Source of the DNA: Ramlibacter tataouinensis
Lineage (GTDB): Bacteria; Pseudomonadota; Gammaproteobacteria; Burkholderiales; Burkholderiaceae_C
Length of the DNA: 64,000 nt
Reading direction: 5' to 3'
Assembly: GCF_027941915.1 (NCBI RefSeq)
Contig: NZ_CP116009.1
Coordinates: forward strand, 2,976,001 to 3,040,000
The notes beneath the pieces were generated by a model, which was not told the origin of the DNA, made no database searches, and worked only from the letters and a program-made list of their open reading frames with translations. The stretch's first letter is position 1. Every line of letters starts with the position of its first letter. Positions 51,950 to 59,216 of the stretch are shown here, one piece after another. The position numbers and the translations under genes are program-made.

Positions 51950-54088
51950 TCAGGCGGGCTGGAGGGCGCGGACGACGGCGCCGCGCAGGGAGTGGATCAG
52001 GCGCTCGTGCCACTTCGGGTTCTGCACCACCTCGGCGCGGTAGAAGCTCGGGCACAACGTCGCCGCATGGGCGTTGGCGCCGCACAGGCCGCAGCCCACG
52101 CAGCCGTCGATCACGGTGGCGACCGGGTCCACCTTGAGCGGATCGGGGTTGTCCTTGAGCGTCAGCGTCGGGCAGCCCGACAGCCGGATGCAGGCGTGGT
52201 CGCCGTTGCACACGTCCTCGTCGACGCCGTACTTGACGCGGACCACGCGCTTGCCCTTTTTCAGCAGGCCGGCGATCCAGGGCTTGATGCGGCGCTGCCG
52301 CTCGAGCTGGCACTCGCCCTCGGCGATGATCACCTTCAGGCCGTCGAAGTCGCTGGTGAACGCCTCGATGATCGTGCGCCGCATTTCCTCGACGTGGTAG
52401 GTGTGCACGGTGCGCATCCACTTCACGCCCAGCCCCTGCAGCGTCGATTCGATGGTGCGGTTGACGTGGGCCAGGCTCTGGGCCTTGTCGCCGCTGGCGG
52501 CCTTGGCGTCTTCCTCCGGCGTCGAGATGATCTCCTGGGTGCCGGTGGCCGAGGTGTAGCCGTTCTTGAAGATCAGCAGCACGGCGTCGTCGCCGTTGAA
52601 CAGGGCGCTCTGCACGCCGGTGAGCAGGCCGTTGTGCCAGAAGCCGCCGTCGCCCATGATGGCCAGCGTGCGCTTCTGCATCATGGGCGACACGCCGGCG
52701 CGGCTGGCCAGGCTCATGCCGTAACCCAGGATCGAGTGGCCCATGGAAAAGGGCTCGAAGGTGGCGAAGGCGTGGCAGCCGATGTCGGCCGCCACGTGCA
52801 CGGGGCCCATCTTCTCCTGCGCGAGTTTCAGCGCCGCGAACACCGGCCGCTCGGGGCAGCCGACACAGAAGCTCGGCGGGCGCGCCGGCAGCGGCTTGGC
52901 GAGCAGGGCGGCCGCTTCCTGCCGGCGCCTGGCGTTGGCGTCCAGCCAGTTGCGGGCCGGCTGCCCGCTGTCGCCCAGGAACCCGAGCAGGCCCTGCACC
53001 AGCACCTCGACTCCCAGCTCGCCGCCCATGGGCAGCAGGTCCTTGCCATGCAGCCGGGTCTGCAGGTCGCGCCGGCGCAGGTGGGTGGCGATCTCCTGCT
53101 CGATGTACTCGGGCTGGCCTTCCTCCACCACCAGCACGGCCTGCTTGCCGACGCAGAAGTCGGCGACCTGCTCGGGCACCAGCGGGTAGGTGACGTTGAG
53201 CACCAGCAGCGGGATCTCGCTCTCGCCGAAGGCGTCGGCCAGGCCCAGCTGCTGCAGCGAGCGGATCAGCGAGTTGTACAGCCCGCCCTGCACGATGATG
53301 CCGACGTCGCTGCGCCGGCCCGGCATCAGCTCGTTCAGCCCGTTCTCCACGATGTAGCGGCGCGCCGCCGGAATGCGCTCTTCGGTCTTGAGCTTCTCGT
53401 GGCGGAAGGTCACCGGCGGGTGCGCCAGCCGCATGTAGTCGAAGGCGGCGGGGTTCTCCATCAGCTGGCGCGTGGACACCGGCGGCGCCTGGTTGTCGGC
53501 AGCGACGAAGCTGCCGCGCACGTGGCAGGCGCGGATGCGCAGCTCCAGGATGGCCGGCATGTTGGAGGCCTCCGACAGCCGGAAGCCGTGCTCGACCATC
53601 TTCACCATCTGCGGCAGGTGCGGGCGCGGGTCCAGCAGGCACATGGTGGACTTGAGCGCGTAGGCATGGGTGCGCTCCTGGATCACCGAGGCGCCCTCGC
53701 CGTAGTCCTCGCCCACCACGATCAGCGCGCCGCCCTTGACGCCCGGCGAGGCCAGGTTGGACAGCGCGTCGGAGGCGACGTTGGTGCCGACGATCGACTT
53801 CCAGGTCACCGCGCCGCGCAGCGGGTAGTGGATGGACGCGCCCAGCATGGCGGCGGCCGAGGCCTCGTTGGAGCAGGCTTCCACGTGCACGCCCAGCTCG
53901 TCGAGGTAGGGGCGGGCCTGCACCATCACGTCGAGCAGGTGCGACACCGGCGCGCCCTGGTAGCCGCCGACGTAGGCCACGCCGGACTGCAGCAGCGCCT
54001 TGGTGATGGCGAGGATGCCCTCGCCATGGAACACCTCGCCCTTCGAAAGGCGCAGTTGTTCGATTTCCTTGCTGAACGAGACTTCCAT
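51950..54088 (-). CDS. iorA: Indolepyruvate ferredoxin oxidoreductase subunit alpha (IorA)
   Basis: Thiamine-diphosphate and iron-sulfur enzyme subunit of 712 residues. The N-terminal domain has GEGILAITKALLQSGVAYVG and YQGAPVSHLLDVMVQA. The TPP-binding domain includes SFCVGCPERPVFAAL, AADIGCHAFATFEPFSMGHS and GDGGFWHNGLLTGVQSALFN. The C-terminal ferredoxin-like part has cysteines at VCNGDHACIRLSGCP and IDGCVGCGLCGANAHAATLC for [4Fe-4S] clusters. It is the first gene of the leftward operon and divergent from the LysR regulator. Confidence 0.94.
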   Translation of the reverse strand: MEVSFSKEIEQLRLSKGEVFHGEGILAITKALLQSGVAYVGGYQGAPVSHLLDVMVQARPYLDELGVHVEACSNEASAAAMLGASIHYPLRGAVTWKSIVGTNVASDALSNLASPGVKGGALIVVGEDYGEGASVIQERTHAYALKSTMCLLDPRPHLPQMVKMVEHGFRLSEASNMPAILELRIRACHVRGSFVAADNQAPPVSTRQLMENPAAFDYMRLAHPPVTFRHEKLKTEERIPAARRYIVENGLNELMPGRRSDVGIIVQGGLYNSLIRSLQQLGLADAFGESEIPLLVLNVTYPLVPEQVADFCVGKQAVLVVEEGQPEYIEQEIATHLRRRDLQTRLHGKDLLPMGGELGVEVLVQGLLGFLGDSGQPARNWLDANARRRQEAAALLAKPLPARPPSFCVGCPERPVFAALKLAQEKMGPVHVAADIGCHAFATFEPFSMGHSILGYGMSLASRAGVSPMMQKRTLAIMGDGGFWHNGLLTGVQSALFNGDDAVLLIFKNGYTSATGTQEIISTPEEDAKAASGDKAQSLAHVNRTIESTLQGLGVKWMRTVHTYHVEEMRRTIIEAFTSDFDGLKVIIAEGECQLERQRRIKPWIAGLLKKGKRVVRVKYGVDEDVCNGDHACIRLSGCPTLTLKDNPDPLKVDPVATVIDGCVGCGLCGANAHAATLCPSFYRAEVVQNPKWHERLIHSLRGAVVRALQPA

Positions 54089-54172
54089 GGGTGCGGCTCC
54101 GCGTGAAGCGCGAGTGTCGGCGCTGGAGCGACATCCATCAATACAATGAACCGACTAAGCGACATAAGCAGG

Positions 54173-55075
54173 ATGCATCTCAAGGACGTCGACCTGAACC
54201 TGCTGCGGCTGTTCGACGCGGTCTACCGCGCGCGCAGCGTGAGCCGCGCCGCCGAGCGGCTGGGCCTGACCCAGCCGGCCGCCAGCCAGGGCCTGACCCG
54301 CCTGCGCACGCTGGTGCGCGACCCGCTGTTCATGCGCGCGCCCGGCGGCGTCAAGCCCACGCCCAAGGCCGACCGGCTGGCCCCTTCGGTGGCCGGCGCG
54401 CTGGCCATGCTGGAAGGCGCCCTGGGCGAGTCGGTGGAGTTCGACCCGGCCTCGTCGCAGCGCACCTTCCGCCTGCACCTGAGCGACATCGGCGAGGGTC
54501 GCTTCCTGCCCGAGCTGATGGTGGCGCTGCGCGAGCGCGCGCCGGGCGTGCGGCTGACCAGCCAGCCGCTGCCGCGCGACGAGATCGCCGACGCGCTGGA
54601 CAGCGGCCGCATCGACTTCGCCATCGGCTTCCTGCCCATGGTGCGCGACACCCAGCGGCTGGAGCTGCTGCGCGACCGCTATGTCGTGCTGCTGCGCGCG
54701 GGCCACCCCTTCACCCGCAAGCGCCGCAGCGGCGCCGCGCTGCTGCAGGCGCTGCGCGAGCTGGAGTTCGTCAACGTGCGCACCCACGCCGACACGCTGC
54801 GCATCCTGCAGCGGCTGCGGGTGGAAGACCGGCTGCGGCTGACGGCCGAGCACTTCATGGCGCTGCCGTCGATCGTGCTCGCCACGGACCTGGCGGTGGT
54901 GATGCCGCTGAACATCGCGCGGGGCTTCGCGGAGGCCGGCGGCTTCGCGATCGTCGAGCCGCCGGTGGCCGGGCGAGAGTTCGCGGTCTCGCTGTACTGG
55001 AGCCGGAGGTTCGAGGGGGATGCGGGGAATGGGTGGTTTCGAGTACTAGTCAAGCAACTTTTTCTCGACGCATAA
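54173..55075 (+). CDS. LysR family transcriptional regulator
   Basis: LysR-type regulator of about 300 residues with an N-terminal winged helix (DLNLLRLFDAVYRARSVSRA, AERLGLTQPAASQGLTRLRT) and a periplasmic-binding-protein-like ligand domain. It is divergent from iorA, so it most likely controls that operon with an aromatic or keto acid ligand. I prefer the ATG at 54173 because TACAAT at 54142-54147 looks like a -10 box and overlaps the alternative ATG at 54146. The DNA after its stop turns abruptly AT-richer, marking the island edge. Confidence 0.93.
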   Translation: MHLKDVDLNLLRLFDAVYRARSVSRAAERLGLTQPAASQGLTRLRTLVRDPLFMRAPGGVKPTPKADRLAPSVAGALAMLEGALGESVEFDPASSQRTFRLHLSDIGEGRFLPELMVALRERAPGVRLTSQPLPRDEIADALDSGRIDFAIGFLPMVRDTQRLELLRDRYVVLLRAGHPFTRKRRSGAALLQALRELEFVNVRTHADTLRILQRLRVEDRLRLTAEHFMALPSIVLATDLAVVMPLNIARGFAEAGGFAIVEPPVAGREFAVSLYWSRRFEGDAGNGWFRVLVKQLFLDA

Positions 55076-55227
55076 CAGTTTTTTAGGGCTGCCTTGGAGA
55101 TTCGAGGCGGTGGCTTTTTTACAGGCTGCTAGGTGAAAGTGGAGACAACCGGTCGGTTCGGACGCGCCGCTGCATCCCAAGCCGTCTTCAGTTCTATATT
55201 CGTCTCCAACAGACCTGAGGAGGAGAC

Positions 55228-55611
55228 ATGGCAAAGATTGCGGTAACCCGGGGCGATATCGTCCTTGTCGACCTGAGCGGCGCCACGGGTGGCGAGAAGA
55301 TGAATGACAAGGACTCTGGCGCTTAGACCGTGTGTCGTTGTCCAGAACGACTTCGGTAATAAGGTCTCGCCGCTCACCATCGTGGTGGCTCCCCTCACGG
55401 ATCAAGCACAGTACAAGAAGTACCCCGATTCAGGTTCCCGTGACGGCAGAGGAACTAGGTGCTGGAGCCCGAGAAGGGCGCGGTCATTGAGTGCGGGCAC
55501 CTTCGCTCGATCGACCGAGACGAGCGAACCCTGAAACATCTAGGCAAAGTCGCTGCCAAGGTTCTGCCTCGACTTGATGCTGCCCTGAAGGTTAGCCTCG
55601 GAATCAAATAG
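55228..55611 (+). pseudogene. Broken MazF/PemK family toxin gene
   Basis: ATG 55228 behind GAGGAGGAG starts MAKIAVTRGDIVLVDLSGAT and stops at 55324-55326. Resuming one base later gives RPCVVVQNDFGNKVSPLTIV with VAPLTDQAQYKKYP; from about 55428 a third frame gives IQVPVTAEELGAG; from 55465 the first frame returns with EPEKGAVIECGHLRSIDRDE and ends ALKVSLGIK before the stop at 55609. Joined, this is a full PemK/MazF endoribonuclease with three single-base insertions. No antitoxin gene is recognisable upstream. Either the toxin decayed or the assembly has local errors. Confidence 0.85.
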
Positions 55612-55624
55612 TCGGAAGCACCCT

Positions 55625-56929
55625 CTATAGGGCGAAGTCTCTGAAGACCGCTTCGACATCTGGGTGCGGTCCGAGCCAGCCCAACTTGACCGGCTCGTCA
55701 ATAGAGTTGGGGGTTGGTTGAGCATCCAAGTCCGACCGGACACCGTTTGACCGGGCGCCCTGCTCCCGAACGAACCAGTCGAGTGACTGAAACTCGAAGA
55801 ACACACGATTGAAGAGAGGTCGCGAGATGGCCGCAGTGAACTCTCCGTCATCACTTCGAATCCAAAACGCCCACGGACCTTCCGGGAGAAAAGCGACGCG
55901 GAAGCCCAACTCCGTGAACTTCTCCTTGACTATCTCCAAGTCGATAGTCACCAGCACCGAGACTTGTCCCCGGATGAACTCAAAGAGTGAGGTGGGTTCT
56001 CGAATTGAGAGGGTGAAGGGGTAATTCGGCATCCAAACCCTGTCAGCCTTCGCGTCATTCAACAACGTGGCGACGATCTTCGATCCGCTCAGCACTGAAC
56101 TGAGAAGAGAAGTTCCGACATCGGGATCGCGAATGCACGCATAGCGGACGCCCGGCTCCGGCTCGCAGGTAGCCGCTCCTGCAACTTCTGAGTCTTTAAT
56201 GCACTGGCCGATTTCAGCGAAGTAGTTCCGCTCGGTAGAACTCAGCGCAGTGCGAACTACATGCGGCGTGCCCCTGAAATTCCTGGCCTCGTCATCTCGG
56301 AAGAAGCCCGCAAGCTTCCCTATGCTCTCTAGCTGTCGCGCGATCCTCTCGTTAGTGTTCGTGCTTGACTTCACCTCCACCAAGAGCGGGTCTGGACCGA
56401 CGAGAATGCAGACGTCCCCGTGCCGAAGCGTGTTGGTCAGATCACACAGCAGCGCGGGGACACCATGTGTAAGAACGTACTTGACAAATGACCATTCCAC
56501 AGCCAAGCCCGCCTTACCGGAAAGACTTCCGGGTTCCTGCTTGACCACGTAGTCGACGGTGTCGAAATAGACATGCTTCAGCGCGTACTTATCCAAGTAC
56601 ATAAAGGCGATGCCATCACCGAAACATCGCCAGATGAACGTGAGGTAGCGATACGCATTCAGCGACTCTTCCGAAGCTGCGATTTGGCGCCTGAGAGCAC
56701 TCGCAATCTTTTTGGGAGGACGCTCGCCTCTGAGCTTGGACTTCAGGCGGCGGGTCTGTTCTTTAGCCGCCTTTGCCCGACGTTCCGCGAGCTTGATGCG
56801 CCGAGTGATTGCCCCCTGAAGAGATCGGAGAAGGTCGAGGTTCTCTAAGTCTTCCTCGAGTCGTCTTAGGTCCGCCGAAATTGCAAGCACCGACGCCTTG
56901 TAGCGGCGGACCAATTCAAACGTGTCCAC
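55625..56929 (-). CDS. Unknown coiled-coil protein with PD-(D/E)XK nuclease signature
   Basis: No named family recognised. The 434-residue protein starts with a long charged coiled-coil (about residues 15-95, LRRLEEDLENLDLLRSLQGA). A nuclease-like core follows: helix Glu145 (LAVEWSFVKYVL), strand Asp172 (RHGDVCILVG) and E185-V-K187 (PLLVEVKSST), with a following helix (RIARQLESIGKLAGFF). This order and spacing match PD-(D/E)XK nucleases. The last 150 residues are unassigned. It is the final gene of a three-gene operon, three bases after the XRE-ImmA/IrrE gene, and its codon use is AT-richer than the genome. Probable effector of a defence module (inference). Confidence 0.78.
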   Translation of the reverse strand: MDTFELVRRYKASVLAISADLRRLEEDLENLDLLRSLQGAITRRIKLAERRAKAAKEQTRRLKSKLRGERPPKKIASALRRQIAASEESLNAYRYLTFIWRCFGDGIAFMYLDKYALKHVYFDTVDYVVKQEPGSLSGKAGLAVEWSFVKYVLTHGVPALLCDLTNTLRHGDVCILVGPDPLLVEVKSSTNTNERIARQLESIGKLAGFFRDDEARNFRGTPHVVRTALSSTERNYFAEIGQCIKDSEVAGAATCEPEPGVRYACIRDPDVGTSLLSSVLSGSKIVATLLNDAKADRVWMPNYPFTLSIREPTSLFEFIRGQVSVLVTIDLEIVKEKFTELGFRVAFLPEGPWAFWIRSDDGEFTAAISRPLFNRVFFEFQSLDWFVREQGARSNGVRSDLDAQPTPNSIDEPVKLGWLGPHPDVEAVFRDFAL

Positions 56930-56932
56930 AAC

Positions 56933-58144
56933 TTAGGATTGCTTCGGACGGAACGGGACAACAGTTCCTTGGCGTTGGGCGCCGCTGACCCCAGTTGGTG
57001 CCTCCGAACGCTGACGCAGACTGGCTAACTGCACCACGTTGTCTTTGCCCTCGAGGTATCCGTCAGGCAAGCCAGCCAGCATCTGCACATCTCGTGCCGA
57101 GATTCCAATCTGACGCGGAATCGATTCAAGCGTAAGCACGCCAGACTCAATCAGTAGGTCGAGAGTGCGCCGTAGCAGTCGGGGCTGTTCTGGCCGTCGG
57201 TCACCATCGAAAGGCTCTGACTTAGCTCCCCATCTCGCAGAACGGCGCTTGAACAGCACTTGGGCAGCTTCATCCGACAAGATCGAGAGGGCACGAAGCC
57301 TCATCATCATTGCCGCCACCGACACACCCCACCGCCGCTTCAAGAGCAGCAGGTCATCCAACGTCACCGGCGTGCGCACATCAGATGCGAACGTTTCCGC
57401 GGGGAGAAGAAACGCCCCCGCGAATTGATGCGCCTGCCGTTCCAAGAGCTTGTGACGGTCGCTGTCCGTAGGGTCGGTGATGTGTTTGTGCAGGATCAAA
57501 TGGCCTAGCTCATGGGCCAGATCGAACCTGCTTCGAAAACCGTTGTCCTTGTCAGCGGAGAGCAAGATGAAGGGTCGGTTCAAGACGGCACTCCAAGCGG
57601 ACAGCCCTTCAATCTGGGCAATGCCGGTTTCTTCCCGGAGAAGAATTACTCCTGCACCTTCCACTGCAAGAGCTAGATCAGGAATCGCCGCTCGTCCAAG
57701 TCCCCACAAGTCTCTGCACTCGCAGGCCGCACGTTCGATCTCCTCCGAAGTTATCTCCTCCGGGTTTTTGAACTCGCGGTGCGGCAACAAGACGTCTGGG
57801 TAATCAACGTACTCCTCCAAGATGGCAGCGAGTTCCTGGCCCCACTCCAGCCGTTGGCCCAGCATGGCACGAGCGGCCACATGAGCCGACGCATTGCTCC
57901 GAAACAGGGGCGTCGAGAGCGGAGGTGAAATCTTTCTGGTGAACCATTCCGGTGTCACATTGACAACGGTCGCAAGCCTCTCAAGCGCCTCCGCTTCGGG
58001 GTCCTGTTGCCCCGACCTCCACTTGCTGATGGTTGCAGGCGAAACGCCCACCAAAGAGGCAAGCTGCACTTGCGTCAGTCGCCGAGCAGCAAGAGCTTGG
58101 CTAAGACGCGCCCGCTCAAAACCTTGGATTCCGTTCCTAGCCAC
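56933..58144 (-). CDS. XRE regulator fused to ImmA/IrrE metallopeptidase
   Basis: The 403-residue protein joins an N-terminal XRE helix-turn-helix (about residues 12-60; LTQVQLASLVGVSPATISKW) to an ImmA/IrrE (DUF955) zinc peptidase domain with HELGH at 211-215 (FDLAHELGHLILHKH) and the trailing EXXAxxFAxxxLxP helix (LERQAHQFAGAFLLPAE). A 110-residue C-terminal part includes another small helical unit. Proteins of this kind cleave or sense repressors in mobile elements and act as antitoxin or regulator in toxin-antitoxin systems. It overlaps the preceding gene by 8 bases and is the probable autoregulator of the operon. Confidence 0.9.
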   Translation of the reverse strand: MARNGIQGFERARLSQALAARRLTQVQLASLVGVSPATISKWRSGQQDPEAEALERLATVVNVTPEWFTRKISPPLSTPLFRSNASAHVAARAMLGQRLEWGQELAAILEEYVDYPDVLLPHREFKNPEEITSEEIERAACECRDLWGLGRAAIPDLALAVEGAGVILLREETGIAQIEGLSAWSAVLNRPFILLSADKDNGFRSRFDLAHELGHLILHKHITDPTDSDRHKLLERQAHQFAGAFLLPAETFASDVRTPVTLDDLLLLKRRWGVSVAAMMMRLRALSILSDEAAQVLFKRRSARWGAKSEPFDGDRRPEQPRLLRRTLDLLIESGVLTLESIPRQIGISARDVQMLAGLPDGYLEGKDNVVQLASLRQRSEAPTGVSGAQRQGTVVPFRPKQS

Positions 58145-58796
58145 GCCCGGTCCCGTCCTGTTCGTCCTTCTTGACGATGGCGCTCTTGAGGCGCGGCACA
58201 GCGCGGTCGTTCACGGCAGCGGCAGGAGCTTGATCCTCGTATTGTTCAATGAATGCGGCAAGCGGAGCGCGATACAGCCAGCCAGTCATCTGCGGATTCG
58301 GCACAGCGATCTGGATCGAGACCGGACCCTCAGGTTGCACACGGATCGAACCGCTGAAGCACGCGACGAAAAATGCCACGGCATCTGCAGGCGGGGCGTA
58401 GTTAGTGAAGAGGCCGTGCTGCACGAGCGGCTCGATGGAACTGTTGGCAAGCGCCATCTGACGCCGCGTCTTGCTCCGCCTGCCGTTCACCCAGAAGCCC
58501 TCGGGGATGTTGAAACGAGCCAAGGTCACGACACCAGTCCGCCCGGTCACCACCGTGTTCCCACGCAGAGCAGTGGGCTGGGCCTCAGCGAGTGCCAGCG
58601 CTTGATGGAATGCCTCATTCATGTGGAAATGCCGGAGCTGTCCGACCACATGGGGAAGATGGCCGTCTTGCATGCCCTCGGCCGCCGCATAGGCTCGGGC
58701 TGCACCGGCAGTGAGCGCCTCCTCCACGGCCAAGACGAGTGGGCGCGGAATATGCCGCGAAAGCAGAGAAGGAACGGTTTCGGTAGGTTTAGCCAC
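58137..58796 (-). CDS. Hypothetical protein, first gene of the island operon
   Basis: No recognised family. The 219-residue protein starts at GTG 58796 with AAGGG upstream. It has a helical N-terminal half (SLLSRHIPRPLVLAVEEALT, then FHMNEAFHQALALAEAQPTA) and a mixed alpha/beta C-terminal half (TGVVTLARFNIPEGFWVNGR, AVAFFVACFSGSIRV). No signal peptide or membrane segment is seen. Codon use is AT-richer than the genome. Its 3' end overlaps the XRE-ImmA/IrrE gene by 8 bases. It may be the antitoxin, sensor or target of the module; sequence alone does not decide. Confidence 0.8.
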   Translation of the reverse strand: MAKPTETVPSLLSRHIPRPLVLAVEEALTAGAARAYAAAEGMQDGHLPHVVGQLRHFHMNEAFHQALALAEAQPTALRGNTVVTGRTGVVTLARFNIPEGFWVNGRRSKTRRQMALANSSIEPLVQHGLFTNYAPPADAVAFFVACFSGSIRVQPEGPVSIQIAVPNPQMTGWLYRAPLAAFIEQYEDQAPAAAVNDRAVPRLKSAIVKKDEQDGTGRG

Positions 58797-58809
58797 GGCG
58801 GCCCTTAGA

Positions 58810-58878
58810 GTTTCGTGCGACCGGATTCTATGGCCGTAAAGTTTCGTTTACAACCCCTGGCCTGCAGCTGCGTTTCGT
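58810..58878. repeat. Three GTTTCGT heptamers with exact 31-bp spacing
   Basis: GTTTCGT occurs at 58810-58816, 58841-58847 and 58872-58878, each start 31 bases after the previous; a one-mismatch fourth copy (TTTTCGT) follows at 58879-58885. Read in the operon direction the motif is ACGAAAC. Thirty-one base pairs is close to three helical turns, so the sites face the same side of the DNA. They overlap the promoter and are probable operators for the XRE protein. Confidence 0.8.
58825..58853 (-). promoter_or_regulatory. Sigma-70-type promoter of the three-gene island operon
   Basis: Read leftward, TTGTAA (58853-58848) and TAGAAT (58830-58825) are separated by exactly 17 bases. Each has two mismatches or fewer to TTGACA and TATAAT. 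The predicted start lies near 58818, about 22 bases before the first GTG. One ACGAAAC copy fills the spacer and another lies immediately downstream of the start, so protein bound there would block RNA polymerase. Confidence 0.75.
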
Positions 58879-58885
58879 TTTTCGT

Positions 58886-59216
58886 GCTGCGGAGGCGGTC
58901 GGCTAGGATGCGCCCGGGCAGATGACACTGTCCAAAATTTGTCCAACCCAAATGGGCAAGACGGCATCGGAGAAATCGCCTCGCGCCATATAAATCAACG
59001 ACTTAGCCTCGCCCTGCTCACCATCTACGACATGTGCAAGGCAGTGGATCACTTCGCTTGCCTCTAAGTGCTACTGCACTTAACTGCTTTGAGTAGGCCA
59101 CTCAGTCTATGTGTCGCTGGTACTGGGGCTCCGACGATCCGTGCGCAAGCCGCCGCGGTCCCTGAATGTGCAGATCAGCTCTATTTGGTTGGGACGACGG
59201 TGGCAAACTGACCTTC
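58886..59216. other. Right flank of the island, non-coding
   Basis: No intact gene. It contains a direct repeat of GTCCAA (58930-58935 and 58941-58946), a moaC relic, a hairpin AAGTGC-TACT-GCACTT (59066-59081) and a second small dyad TGAGT-N5-ACTCA (59090-59104). GC content rises to the genome norm near 59140. The sequence looks like debris from several recombination events. Confidence 0.5.
59002..59049 (+). pseudogene. Relic of moaC (molybdenum cofactor biosynthesis)
   Basis: Sixteen codons encode LSLALLTIYDMCKAVD, which matches the highly conserved MoaC motif (LTIYDMCKAVD). The reading frame continues only six codons to a stop, and upstream sequence does not resemble MoaC. It is therefore a short fragment, not a gene, probably carried in or left behind by recombination at the island edge. 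The call rests on my memory of the family motif. Confidence 0.6.

Noticed and set aside
58810-58885. CRISPR-like array because of the regular 31-bp period
   Set aside because: The repeat unit is only seven bases, intervening sequences overlap promoter elements, and no cas gene is present. Operator sites explain it better.
55076-59216. Integrated mobile element with attachment sites
   Set aside because: I searched by eye for direct repeats flanking the island, an integrase or transposase, and a tRNA target and found none. Island status rests on composition and content only.
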